Source: Hyphomonadaceae bacterium
GTDB lineage: Bacteria > Pseudomonadota > Alphaproteobacteria > Caulobacterales > Hyphomonadaceae
Direction: 5' to 3'
DNA: 64,000 bases
Assembly (NCBI GenBank): GCA_022844345.1
Contig: JALHLU010000005.1
Location: forward strand, 134,072 to 198,071
Shown here: in pieces, positions 1 through 8,171 of the stretch
Numbering within the stretch: position 1 is the stretch's first letter
How the letters are laid out: every line of letters starts with the position of its first letter
Translations under genes and position numbers: made by a program
The notes under the pieces: generated by a model
Seen by the model: the letters and a program-made list of their open reading frames with translations, nothing else
Database searches by the model: none
Told to the model about the DNA's origin: nothing

Positions 1-1
1 C

Positions 2-709
2 ATCGCAGGCGGAGCAATCACCGGGTTCTCACCGGAGGCGGCCCAACCGAAATCGCCGGCGGGTGAGCGTACGCCCCAGCGCGCCGCCTCGCGCCATGTC
101 GCGGCGCACGATCACCTCTACTACGAAGGCGATGCGCGGGATTGTCTCTACGTCGTTGAGTCTGGCTGGGTGAAACTGTATCGCACACTCATTGATGGGC
201 AGCGACAGATTGTCGGCTTCGCCAACAAGGGCTCCATCCTCGGTCTCGAATCCGATGTCGAGCATTCCAATGGCTGCGAGGCGGTTACGCCGGTTTCGGT
301 GCGCTGCATTCCGATGGCCCGCGTCACCGAAATCTGTCTCAATGACGGTAAGCTTGCCAATCAGCTCCTGCGGCAGGTCGGACGCCAGCTTGGCGCGGCC
401 CAGGCCCAACTTGCGGCAGTCGGCACGCAATCGGCCGAGCAGAAGCTTGCCAACTTCCTCCTGACGATCTGCGACCTGTGTGACGACGCCAATGACGGCC
501 AGTTCGACATGCCAATGCGGCGCGGCGACATGGCGGAGTTCCTCGGCCTGCGCCTCGAGACGGTGTCGCGCAAGATGTCGGAGTTTCAGCGCCGTGGCTG
601 GATTCGCATGGAATCGCTCTACCATTGCCGCATCGTGCGCCGCGACATCCTCGAGAGTCTCGGTGAAGGCGGAACCGCTGACGACGGCCCGATCCTGCGC
701 GCCAGCTGA
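2..709 (+). CDS. Crp/Fnr family transcriptional regulator, 5' end outside window
   Basis: The frame is open from base 2 to a TGA at 707-709, giving about 235 residues with no start in the window, so the gene is cut by the window edge. It has a cyclic-nucleotide-binding-like beta-roll (VESGWVKLYRTLIDGQRQI, then GFANKGSILG), a long dimerisation helix and a C-terminal winged helix-turn-helix (GDMAEFLGLRLETVSRKMSEF). The recognition helix carries the E-x-x-S-R pattern of FNR/FixK proteins, which read TTGAT-N4-ATCAA sites. The N-terminal region that would hold FNR iron-sulfur cysteines is not present, so an oxygen-sensing FNR type and a FixK type cannot be separated. It converges on a cytochrome c gene whose promoter has an FNR-like site. 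Confidence 0.9.
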   Translation: MAGGAITGFSPEAAQPKSPAGERTPQRAASRHVAAHDHLYYEGDARDCLYVVESGWVKLYRTLIDGQRQIVGFANKGSILGLESDVEHSNGCEAVTPVSVRCIPMARVTEICLNDGKLANQLLRQVGRQLGAAQAQLAAVGTQSAEQKLANFLLTICDLCDDANDGQFDMPMRRGDMAEFLGLRLETVSRKMSEFQRRGWIRMESLYHCRIVRRDILESLGEGGTADDGPILRAS

Positions 710-711
710 CC

Positions 712-1122
712 CTATTCGCTGATCGTCGCGATATAGGCGATCAGCGCGTCGGCCGCCTGCACGTTGAAGTCGAACAGCGGCATCTCGTCATGACCGACGC
801 GCATCGACTCGATGAAGCGATAGGCTAGGCTGTCGGCATCGTTTACAGCCAGCACATTGCGAAGCGGAGGCGCCGCAGCGTTAGGGCTTTTCGTGGTCCG
901 GTCGATCGCGTGACACTGGGCGCACTCCCGCTCTGCAATCTGGCGACCCGCCTCGACCTGGGCTGGATCAGCGTTCATCGCCACGCCAGGCCATCCCTGC
1001 GCCTCGGCCTCGCCCGCAGCCTGCGTTGTCGCTGAAGCGCAGGCCGCCAGTGCAGCCATGGCGCCAGCAGCTATGATCAGTGCGCGCAAACAAGCCGTCC
1101 TGCGGGAAAGTGTGGCGGTCAT
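712..1122 (-). CDS. Small class I cytochrome c lipoprotein
   Basis: The 136-residue product is an electron carrier predicted to be anchored in the periplasm. Residues 1-28 form a lipoprotein signal with arginines at 7-8 and a lipobox LAAC ending at Cys28. The haem c motif CAQCH lies at residues 67-71, and Met114 in the GHDEMP segment is the likely sixth iron ligand. Its length fits a single-haem class I domain. The ATG is preceded by GGAGAGACAGCA. The stop lies 2 bp from the convergent Crp/Fnr gene. It could serve a respiratory branch induced at low oxygen; that is inferred from the neighbour and the promoter only. Confidence 0.85.
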   Translation of the reverse strand: MTATLSRRTACLRALIIAAGAMAALAACASATTQAAGEAEAQGWPGVAMNADPAQVEAGRQIAERECAQCHAIDRTTKSPNAAAPPLRNVLAVNDADSLAYRFIESMRVGHDEMPLFDFNVQAADALIAYIATISE

Positions 1123-1156
1123 TGCTGTCTCTCCGGATGTCGCGTGCGGCTCTCTT

Positions 1157-1199
1157 GCACCTTATCTGTCACGACGCACCTTATCTTGCTGAAGGTCAA
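1157..1199 (-). promoter_or_regulatory. Putative cytochrome promoter: FNR-like box plus 11-bp direct repeats
   Basis: The 96-bp gap between dnaE2 and the cytochrome gene contains TTGCT-GAAG-GTCAA at 1186-1199, matching the FNR/FixK consensus TTGAT-N4-ATCAA at 8 of 10 positions. It also has two perfect copies of GCACCTTATCT at 1157-1167 and 1176-1186, with a 19-bp period of about two helical turns. Read on the minus strand, the box lies upstream of an AGATAA element at a spacing near that of class II activation (centre about -41). The regulator gene is adjacent to its likely target. The role is inferred. Confidence 0.45.
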
Positions 1200-1218
1200 T
1201 CGCCGCCCGCACCCGTCA

Positions 1219-4200
1219 TCAATGGAAGTCGCGCGACTTCGGCAGTATGCGCACATCGCGCGGATGGCGGAACAGGCCATCGGGCCCTTTCGGACCACGT
1301 GGATGCTGGGGATGCTTGATTTCATCGGCCCGCGTCAGTTCGATCTCGGCGACATGGTCTTCCGACAGGCGCGCGAGTTCCCCGGAACGATCCGTCACGC
1401 GGGCGCCCATCAAGTGAATGACGCCTTCCCTGCTCTTCTGCACCCTGCCCTCGATCAGCAGCAGGCGCGCGCCCATCACCTCTGATCGGAAGCGCTCGAA
1501 CACACGCGCCCACAGCAACGCGTTGGTGACGCCTGTCTCGTCTTCAAGCGTGATGAAAATCGCCTTGCCGTTGCCCGGCCTCTGCCGCACCAGCACGACG
1601 CCCGCCGTGCGCGCCCACCGCCCATCGGGCAGCGCGCTGGTCTGCGCAGATGACAGCACCCGTTCGGCCGCGAACACCGGCCGCAGGATCTGCATCGGAT
1701 GCGCCTTCAGCGACAGGCGGGTTGTCTGGTAATCGGCCGCAACATGCTCGCGCAGCGGCATGCCGGGAAGGCGGCTTTCCGGTTCCTCGCCCAGTTCACG
1801 CGCCTGCGCGGCGGCGAACAGGGGCAACAGCTCATCATCCGGAAGGCGTCGCACATCCCACAACGCCTCGCGCCGATCCTGATCGAGCGAGCGGAACGCG
1901 TCCGCATCCGCCAGCCGCCGCAGCATCGGCGTCGAAACGCGCCCGCGCTCACGCATGTCCTGCACGCTGGCGTAGCCGCCGCCACGCCGCGCGACGAGGT
2001 TGGCCGCATCATCCTCGCGCATGCCATCGATCTGGCGGAAGCCAAGGCGCAAAGCGAGCGATCCATCCTCGCGCCGCTCAAGCGTGTTGTCGTAGTGGCT
2101 GAAATTGGCGTCGACGGCGCGCACCTCCACGCCATGTTCCTGCGCGTCGCGCACGATCTGCGCCGGCGCATAGAACCCCATGGGTTGCGAGTTCAGCAGA
2201 GCACACGCAAACGCCGCCGGATGATGGCATTTCAGCCATGACGACACATAGACCAGCTGCGCGAACGCCGCCGCATGGCTCTCTGGAAAGCCATAGCTGC
2301 CGAAGCCCTTGATCTGGTCGAAACAGCGTTGCGCGAATTCGCGCTCGTACCCGCGTCCGACCATGCCTTCGACCATGCGCTCTTCGAATTTGTGCATGGT
2401 GCCGACATTGCGGAAGGTCGCCATTGCGCGGCGCAGGCCATTTGCTTCTTCTGACGTGAATTTCGCCGCCACCATCGCAAGCTTCATTGCCTGTTCCTGG
2501 AACAGCGGCACGCCGAGCGTCTTGTTCAGGACATTACGGAGTTCATCCGGATGGCCGTGCTTGAGCGACGGCGAAGGAAAGACGACATCTTCCTCCTTGT
2601 TGCGCCGCTTGAGATAAGGATGAACCATGTTGCCCTGGATCGGCCCAGGACGAACGATCGCGACCTCGATCACCAGATCATACATCTGCCGGGGCTTCAT
2701 GCGCGGGAGCATGTTGATCTGGGCGCGGCTTTCGACCTGAAAGACCCCGACAGAATCTCCCTTGCACAACATGTCGTAGACGGCGGGGTCCTCTGCCGGA
2801 AAATCCCGCAAACCAAAACGTGGATGGCCATGCCGATAGAGAAGGTCGCGCGCTTTGCGAATACAGGTGAGCATGCCGAGCGCCAGCACATCCACCTTCA
2901 TCAGGTGCAGCGCGTCGATATCGTCCTTGTCCCATTCGATAAAAGTGCGCTTGTCCATCGCCGCATTTCCGATGGGGACGAGTTCATCCAGCCTTCCCTG
3001 CGTAAGCACGAAGCCGCCCACATGCTGCGAGAGATGGCGCGGGAAACCCAGCAGCCGGTTGGCGAAGCGCAGGGCGCGATGTAGCACCGGATTGTCAGGA
3101 TCAAGACCCGCCTGGCGTAGCTGCTGCCCGATCGGCGTCGCCCCCCAGCTGCCCCACACAAGGCCAGACAACTGGGCTGTTACATCATCCGTTAAGCCGA
3201 ACACCTTCCCCACCTCACGCATTGCGCTGCGCGGGCGATAATGGATCACAGTCGCTGCGATGCCGGCGCGATGGCGGCCGTAACGCTGATAGATGTGCTG
3301 AATGATTTCCTCGCGCCGCTCGTGCTCGAAATCGACATCAATGTCTGGCGGTTCATCGCGCTCTTTCGAGAGGAATCGTTCAAACAGCACATCAAATGTC
3401 GCCGGGTTGACCGACGTGATGCCCAGCACATAGCAGACGGCAGAGTTGGCCGCCGATCCACGCCCCTGGCAGAGGATGCCTTTGTCTTCGGCGACCCGCA
3501 CCAGATCGAAGATGGACAGAAAATACTGTGCGATCCCCTTCGTCTCGATGTAGGCAAGCTCGCGCCGCAACAGACGCTTCACCTTTTTCGGAATTCGCCA
3601 ATTGTACTTGATCCCGGCGTGGAACCACACACGCCTCTCCAGATACTCCTGGGCCGACATGCCCGGCGGCACGGGTTCCTGCGGATATTCGTATTTCAGC
3701 TGGTCGAGATCGAAACTGACCAGGTCAAGAAGCACCTGCGTTTCCGCTATCGCCTCAGGCGCCGCGCGGAACAGGCGCATCATTTCGGCAGCAGGCTTGA
3801 GATGCCGCTCTGCGTTCGACTCCAGCAAACGCCCCGCGCTTTCGATTCGGACACCTTCGCGGATGCAGGTCATCACGTCCTGCAGGTCGCGTTGCCGTGC
3901 GTCGTGATAGAGAGCGTCGTTTGTGGCAATCAGACGGACGCCTGCGGCTTCTGCGATGCGTCTCAGCCCTTCAAGCCGCCGCGCATCGCCGCCGCGCCGA
4001 TGCATGCAGACGCCAAGCCATGTCGGAGCACGGTCCCGCAAGCACGACAGTAGATCGGCGAGCCCATGCACATTTTTTTCCGGAATCACGATCAGCAATA
4101 GATCCTGCGCGAAAGAGAGAAGATCGCCGATCGCAAGACGGCACTCACCCTTGACGGCGCGCGCCTCGCCAGGCGCCGCGCGCGTGTTACCCAGAGTCAG

Positions 4201-4671
4201 CAGCCGGCACAGCCTGCCCCACCCGGCCCGGTTGACGGGGTAGGCAATGATGTCGGGCGTGCCGTCTACGAAAGCCAGGCGTGCGCCAACGCACAGCTTG
4301 AACGTCTTCGCGCGCTCCAGCAGGTCGGCTTTTTCTCTCAGCAGTTTTTCCTGATCGGGATGCTCGACCCATATGGTTTCGCCGGGGGAGCCGCCTTCCC
4401 TTACCTTGCTCGGGGGCGGCAGGCCATCCTTCCGCACCTGCTTCAGCGCCATCCACGCCCGCACCACGCCGGCAACCGTGTTGCGATCCGCAATCCCGAT
4501 GCCGTTATGGCCAAGGCGGAGGGCTTGCAGAACCATGTCCTGCCCGGTCGAGGCGCCGCGCAGGAAGGAGAAGTTGCTGGCAGCCGCCATCTCGGCATAA
4601 AGCGGCCTCTCAGACGCGGCGCTCTCCCCTGCTACGCCGGGAAATGTGAGAATGCTGGACGGAACGCTCAT
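1219..4671 (-). CDS. dnaE2: Error-prone DNA polymerase DnaE2
   Basis: The 1150-residue C-family polymerase carries out translesion synthesis after DNA damage, together with ImuA and ImuB. An N-terminal PHP domain (YAEMAAASNFSFLRGAS) is followed by the polymerase palm with catalytic acidic residues (PPDIDVDFEHERREE), a helix-hairpin-helix region and an OB fold, and the protein ends in the family tail HPRDVRILPKSRDFH. The ATG at 4671 overlaps the imuB TGA (ATGA), so translation is probably coupled. Residues about 80-122 form an unusual Pro/Gly- and Lys/Glu-rich insertion in the PHP domain. Expression should be SOS-controlled from the LexA box before imuA. Confidence 0.95.
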   Translation of the reverse strand: MSVPSSILTFPGVAGESAASERPLYAEMAAASNFSFLRGASTGQDMVLQALRLGHNGIGIADRNTVAGVVRAWMALKQVRKDGLPPPSKVREGGSPGETIWVEHPDQEKLLREKADLLERAKTFKLCVGARLAFVDGTPDIIAYPVNRAGWGRLCRLLTLGNTRAAPGEARAVKGECRLAIGDLLSFAQDLLLIVIPEKNVHGLADLLSCLRDRAPTWLGVCMHRRGGDARRLEGLRRIAEAAGVRLIATNDALYHDARQRDLQDVMTCIREGVRIESAGRLLESNAERHLKPAAEMMRLFRAAPEAIAETQVLLDLVSFDLDQLKYEYPQEPVPPGMSAQEYLERRVWFHAGIKYNWRIPKKVKRLLRRELAYIETKGIAQYFLSIFDLVRVAEDKGILCQGRGSAANSAVCYVLGITSVNPATFDVLFERFLSKERDEPPDIDVDFEHERREEIIQHIYQRYGRHRAGIAATVIHYRPRSAMREVGKVFGLTDDVTAQLSGLVWGSWGATPIGQQLRQAGLDPDNPVLHRALRFANRLLGFPRHLSQHVGGFVLTQGRLDELVPIGNAAMDKRTFIEWDKDDIDALHLMKVDVLALGMLTCIRKARDLLYRHGHPRFGLRDFPAEDPAVYDMLCKGDSVGVFQVESRAQINMLPRMKPRQMYDLVIEVAIVRPGPIQGNMVHPYLKRRNKEEDVVFPSPSLKHGHPDELRNVLNKTLGVPLFQEQAMKLAMVAAKFTSEEANGLRRAMATFRNVGTMHKFEERMVEGMVGRGYEREFAQRCFDQIKGFGSYGFPESHAAAFAQLVYVSSWLKCHHPAAFACALLNSQPMGFYAPAQIVRDAQEHGVEVRAVDANFSHYDNTLERREDGSLALRLGFRQIDGMREDDAANLVARRGGGYASVQDMRERGRVSTPMLRRLADADAFRSLDQDRREALWDVRRLPDDELLPLFAAAQARELGEEPESRLPGMPLREHVAADYQTTRLSLKAHPMQILRPVFAAERVLSSAQTSALPDGRWARTAGVVLVRQRPGNGKAIFITLEDETGVTNALLWARVFERFRSEVMGARLLLIEGRVQKSREGVIHLMGARVTDRSGELARLSEDHVAEIELTRADEIKHPQHPRGPKGPDGLFRHPRDVRILPKSRDFH

Positions 4672-6251
4672 CCGAACGCCCCGTGCAGGAACCAGCGCGG
4701 CGGCGCGCCTTCCACGCCATAATCGCCCACGCGGAACAGCCAGAAGCGGCGCCCGTCTGCGTCTTCAACGCGATAATAATCGCGCGCCTCTGCCGATGCC
4801 TCGCGCCACCATTCCGGCGCGATCCGCTCGGGTCCTTCATGCGCGACAACGCGATGCTCCCTGCGCCGCCAGTGGAAGGCGCGCGGCGGCCCGTCGGGCA
4901 CCTCGGCCAGCGTGATCGCCACCGGCTGGGGCGGATCGAAGATGCGCGGCGGGCGCAGCGGCGGCTCGCCTGCGGACAGGGCCGGCCACGCCGCCGCATC
5001 CGCCGCCTCCTGCAACACCGGCACGCTACGCGCCGCGCGGGCGGGATCGTGCGTATCGCGCGCCACAAAGCGCAGCACCCGCTCCTGCCCGAACCGCGCC
5101 GACAGCCGGTCGGCAAGGTTCGCAACCTCGTCCGCCTCCAGCGCGCGGCCATCAAGCTCGGGCTGCGAGACCGCAAGGCTCTCCCCCTCCAGCACGCACA
5201 GCCGCACCAGATCGAAGCCGAAACCGGGATCGAGCGGATCGGCCACCGCATCCAGCCGCTCGCGGAACAGACGCATCAACGCCCGCACATCGCGCAGACC
5301 CCGCCCCGTCTCCACAGCGATGCGCCGCACGGCCCCATCGGCGCGATGGAAGCCCGCCTCCATCCGCCGCGCGCCTTCCCGCCGCGCGAGCAGCATGCGG
5401 CACACCTCTTCGCCAAGGTTCGCCAGCGTCGCCTCGATATCCTCCATCCGTCCGATCGGCTCGGCAAAGCGCTGCTCGGCCCACAGCATCGGAACAGCGC
5501 GGCGCGGCGTCAGCGGCGATGGCGCGAGCCCCTGCAGCCGCGCCAGCCGCCCCGTCATCTCCTCGCCAAAGCGCGCCGTGAAAAGCGCGCTCGGCCGATC
5601 GGCCAGCGCTCCGATCGTCTTCAGCCCCGCGCGCGAGATCGCCAGCTGGTCCTTGTGCGCAAGGCCCAGCGCCGCGATGGGCAAGCCGCGCACGGCGGCC
5701 GCCTCCTCCCCCGGCGCGACGATGGCCACGCGCCCATGCCGGGCCAGCGCACGCGCCGTATCGGGCGCGCCGGCAATCACCGTGCGCACATTGAGGCCGG
5801 CCCTTCCGAACCGCTTCGACAGCCCCGCGCGCAGCCCCGCCTCCCCGCCGAACAGGTGGCCGCATCCGGTGATGTCGAGCACAAGCCCGTCGGGCGCATC
5901 GATCACGATAATGGGCGTCACCCGGTCGCAATCCTCCGCCACTGCATCGAGCAGCCTGGCATCCGCCTGACGGTCCATCTCCTCGACCCATAGCTGTGGA
6001 ATGCGCGCGCGCGCATCCGCCAGCGTCAGCCCCGGCGCCAGCCCCGCCCGCCGCGCATTGCGGCTCACGGCGGCGATGCGGCTTTCGCCCTTCACCTTCT
6101 CGACCAGCACGAGGGGAAGCGGTTCGCTGGATTTATCCTGCGCGCCTGAGGCCGTGTTCCTCAGGATGCGGTCCGCCGGAAGATACGGGAACCACGCCGC
6201 CAGATAGCGACGATCCGCCTTCGTCTCCCACATCGCTGAAGCTGCGGACAT
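4668..6251 (-). CDS. imuB: ImuB, Y-family polymerase-like mutagenesis protein
   Basis: The 527-residue protein is a catalytically degenerate Y-family polymerase homologue. In known systems it bridges the beta clamp and DnaE2. Visible features are RRYLAAWFPYLPADR at the N-terminus, the VEKVKGESRIAAVSRNARRAG segment, and LDITGCGHLFGGEAGL. The ATG at 6251 (MSAASAMW) is preceded by TGGAACCGTG; ATG 6233 and GTG 6296 are also in frame. With this start the gene overlaps imuA by 119 bp. The product ends in a 4-bp overlap with dnaE2. Confidence 0.93.
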   Translation of the reverse strand: MSAASAMWETKADRRYLAAWFPYLPADRILRNTASGAQDKSSEPLPLVLVEKVKGESRIAAVSRNARRAGLAPGLTLADARARIPQLWVEEMDRQADARLLDAVAEDCDRVTPIIVIDAPDGLVLDITGCGHLFGGEAGLRAGLSKRFGRAGLNVRTVIAGAPDTARALARHGRVAIVAPGEEAAAVRGLPIAALGLAHKDQLAISRAGLKTIGALADRPSALFTARFGEEMTGRLARLQGLAPSPLTPRRAVPMLWAEQRFAEPIGRMEDIEATLANLGEEVCRMLLARREGARRMEAGFHRADGAVRRIAVETGRGLRDVRALMRLFRERLDAVADPLDPGFGFDLVRLCVLEGESLAVSQPELDGRALEADEVANLADRLSARFGQERVLRFVARDTHDPARAARSVPVLQEAADAAAWPALSAGEPPLRPPRIFDPPQPVAITLAEVPDGPPRAFHWRRREHRVVAHEGPERIAPEWWREASAEARDYYRVEDADGRRFWLFRVGDYGVEGAPPRWFLHGAFG

Positions 6252-6936
6252 CACGGTTCCATTCCACGATCCAGCTGCGTCCGGCGCCTCCCGCACGGTC
6301 CCGCATCAGGCTGACTTCAAAGACGGGATGGCCCGGCGCCGACGCCTCCAGCGGGACCGAAGCCGCCGCCTTCACGCTCCATCGCGTCGCCGCGGCCCCC
6401 GGCAGCGGCGCTCCCCCCGCGCGCAGCAGGAATACCGGCACGCCCGACCGCCCCGCCGCCAGCATCAGCCGCCGCGAGGCCACAAGATCGAGCGTCTTGG
6501 GATTGCCCCACGGCTCGATGATCACGGCCCCCAGCGGCGGACAGCGCGCGGCCTCTTCGCCCGCGCGCAGCACGCCCGGCCCATCGCGCGCCTTCACGAG
6601 GATCAGCCGCTCGGGCGACAGGCCAAGCTCGGCCAGGCCCGGCGCATGGATCTCGCCCAGCTCCAGCCCGACGAAATCCTGGCGCACCCACAGCACAGGC
6701 GCCGAAGGCGCCGCGCGCAGCGCCAGCCCGATCACGAAAGCCGCCGCCGACGCCTCGTCCAGCATGCTGGCCGCGAACACCTCGTGCATCGCCCCGCGCA
6801 TGAGGCCGCCGCCAAGACTGTTGTCGAGATCAGCCACGCCGGTCGAAAAGCGCGCCGATGCGATGGGCGAAGACCCCCGCTCAAGCCGCGCCACCTCCCG
6901 CTTCAAGACTTCCAGCCCAGCCTTCGACACGCTCAC
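6133..6936 (-). CDS. imuA: ImuA, RecA/SulA-like SOS mutagenesis protein
   Basis: The 267-residue product starts at a GTG with CACAGGAC upstream. It shows the RecA-like core of ImuA: LDNSLGGGLMRGAMHEVFA near residues 37-56 and the terminal RSWIVEWNRD segment. It supports ImuB and DnaE2 in damage-induced mutagenesis. About 38 residues after WNRD are read out of frame across the imuB start and look like low-complexity extension. A one-base indel would instead end the frame at the TGA overlapping the imuB ATG, so the long tail may be recent. A LexA box lies 14 bp upstream of the start. Confidence 0.9.
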   Translation of the reverse strand: MSVSKAGLEVLKREVARLERGSSPIASARFSTGVADLDNSLGGGLMRGAMHEVFAASMLDEASAAAFVIGLALRAAPSAPVLWVRQDFVGLELGEIHAPGLAELGLSPERLILVKARDGPGVLRAGEEAARCPPLGAVIIEPWGNPKTLDLVASRRLMLAAGRSGVPVFLLRAGGAPLPGAAATRWSVKAAASVPLEASAPGHPVFEVSLMRDRAGGAGRSWIVEWNRDVRSFSDVGDEGGSSLSGGVVPVSSGGPHPEEHGLRRAG

Positions 6937-6949
6937 GTCCTGTGGATAT

Positions 6950-6964
6950 GTTCCCTATTTGTTC
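6950..6964 (-). promoter_or_regulatory. LexA (SOS) box of the imuA-imuB-dnaE2 operon
   Basis: On the plus strand the sequence reads GTTC-CCTATTT-GTTC, the direct-repeat GTTC-N7-GTTC operator used by alphaproteobacterial LexA. It sits 14 bp upstream of the imuA GTG, where bound repressor would block transcription. The neighbouring bases are AT-rich for this genome, as expected for a promoter. Confidence 0.85.
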
Positions 6965-7092
6965 CATTAGGACTCAGCTCTGTTCGAGAGTCAAACGGAG
7001 TCTGAAAGAGGTAGTGTCTCAGTTTGAATTTGCCCTCGGAAAAACGGCTGAGAGAGCTGTTTGAGGCTCCCTCAAGAGGAGGAACTTTTTTC

Positions 7093-7121
7093 GGAGTCCG
7101 GTTCAAAAACCGGGAGACTCC
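7093..7121 (+). promoter_or_regulatory. Hairpin between a strong Shine-Dalgarno and the start codon
   Basis: GGAGT + CCGGTT pairs with AACCGG + ACTCC (loop CAAA, 3-base bulge GAG) immediately before the ATG at 7125. A strong AGGAGG lies at 7077-7082, 42 bases upstream of the ATG, but only about 13 bases away once the 29-base hairpin is folded out. The bulged GGGAG (7112-7116) could also be a weak ribosome site at normal spacing. The element may control or enable initiation. Confidence 0.4.
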
Positions 7122-7124
7122 ACG

Positions 7125-7829
7125 ATGCGAACGAATTGGGCCATGCTGCGCTCCATGGCGGGAAAAGACAGGCTTAGCTGGATCAATACGCGCTGGGCGC
7201 TCTTTGATCGCATCTGGCCTGTCGCCGTGGCTGCAATCGGCGGCGGCGTCTTGACTTGGCTCACCGACTTTATGGGAGCCTACGCCCCCGCGTCTTACGG
7301 ATTTGGCGCTGGCCTCGCTGCGCTTATGTGGCTGGCGGGGTCGCTTCTAGTCGATGCCAGCAAGACGCGACGCTTGAAAAACAAACAGTACGAAAGCCTG
7401 CGCGAACCCAAAAGCGAGTTCGATCCGCTGGCCAGCACGTTTGAGAAAAAACGTATCTGGGTCGAAGACCTGTTTTTGCCGGGCTATCCAGTGGTTGAGG
7501 ACAAGACTTTCTTGGATTGCGAGTTCGTGGGGCCCGCGAACATAATGCTCGTAGGCGACGGCCATTTGACCGGCGTTACGCTCTCAAACTGCGACTTGAT
7601 CCTGATTACCCCGCCAGAAACGCCTCACAATGCGAAGTTCTTCAAATCCTGCCTCATCAAAGGCGGCGGAATTTTCTTCTGCACCTTGTATTGCAATGAG
7701 CACACCTACCGAATGCTTCGGAAAGAGATGACTGGCGACGCCAATTGGCTGTCTGCGACTCCACATAAGCTTCCAAATTGGCCAGAGCTTTCCCAAAGGC
7801 CGGCCAACCAGAAAGACGAGAAGTCTTAG
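7125..7829 (+). CDS. Orphan membrane protein with two N-terminal helices
   Basis: The 234-residue protein is not a recognised family member. Two hydrophobic segments lie at about 32-48 and 54-74 (PVAVAAIGGGVLTWLTDF; FGAGLAALMWLAGSLLV). A basic stretch (KTRRLKNKQ) and a soluble C-terminal half follow. Its short repeats such as FLDCEFVGPANIML, LTGVTLSNCDLILI and FFKSCLIKGGGIFF look like turns of a beta-helix or pentapeptide-like fold. Base composition is lower in GC than the flanks. It sits alone between the SOS operon and a transposase remnant, with its stop overlapping that of the remnant, which suggests acquired DNA. Function is unknown. Confidence 0.65.
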   Translation: MRTNWAMLRSMAGKDRLSWINTRWALFDRIWPVAVAAIGGGVLTWLTDFMGAYAPASYGFGAGLAALMWLAGSLLVDASKTRRLKNKQYESLREPKSEFDPLASTFEKKRIWVEDLFLPGYPVVEDKTFLDCEFVGPANIMLVGDGHLTGVTLSNCDLILITPPETPHNAKFFKSCLIKGGGIFFCTLYCNEHTYRMLRKEMTGDANWLSATPHKLPNWPELSQRPANQKDEKS

Positions 7830-8017
7830 CCGCGCTTATTGTAAGGCTTGCGCGGTCCCGCCTTCCGCGCCCGTCCATCCATCAGCCCCACGATATCTTC
7901 CAGCGACCAGACGCGATCCGTGATGCCCGCTTGCATCGCAGGCGTGACGCGCAGCGTCTTGTGGATGCGGATGAAGTTGTCGAACGCGAAGCAGAGACCG
8001 AGCGCGTGAAGCGCCCC
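7826..8017 (-). pseudogene. C-terminal fragment of an IS transposase
   Basis: Read on the minus strand, the frame gives FDNFIRIHKTLRVTPAMQAG, then ITDRVWSLEDIVGLMDGRA and a basic end PYNKRG before a TAA. This matches the C-terminal tail of a transposase common in alphaproteobacteria (NFVRIHKTLR... DIVALI... PYKKR). No start, no upstream catalytic domain and no terminal repeats are present, so only about 60 codons remain. The homology begins right after the stop of a small membrane protein gene and ends at the stop of the convergent orphan gene. Confidence 0.7.
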
Positions 8018-8018
8018 C

Positions 8019-8171
8019 TCACCGCGGCCAGATGAAGAACAGCAGGACGCTCACCACCACCACAACAACCACGCTCGCGCCGATGATCAGCTGGCGCTTT
8101 TCCTTTTCGGACATCGGCCCCGAGGATCGCCTCACGGCGGCGGCCTTGCGTCTGTCTCTGCGGTTGGTCAT
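8019..8171 (-). CDS. Small single-pass membrane protein, 50 residues
   Basis: The predicted peptide starts MTNRRDRRKAAAV, continues with a charged segment SEKEKRQ, and ends in a transmembrane helix rich in valine (IIGASVVVVVVVSVLLFFIW) with a PR tail, giving an N-in, tail-anchored topology. A longer start at 8201 is possible. No family is recognised, but a positive head followed by one clean helix at the terminus is typical of genuine small membrane proteins. The stop abuts the transposase remnant. Confidence 0.55.
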   Translation of the reverse strand: MTNRRDRRKAAAVRRSSGPMSEKEKRQLIIGASVVVVVVVSVLLFFIWPR

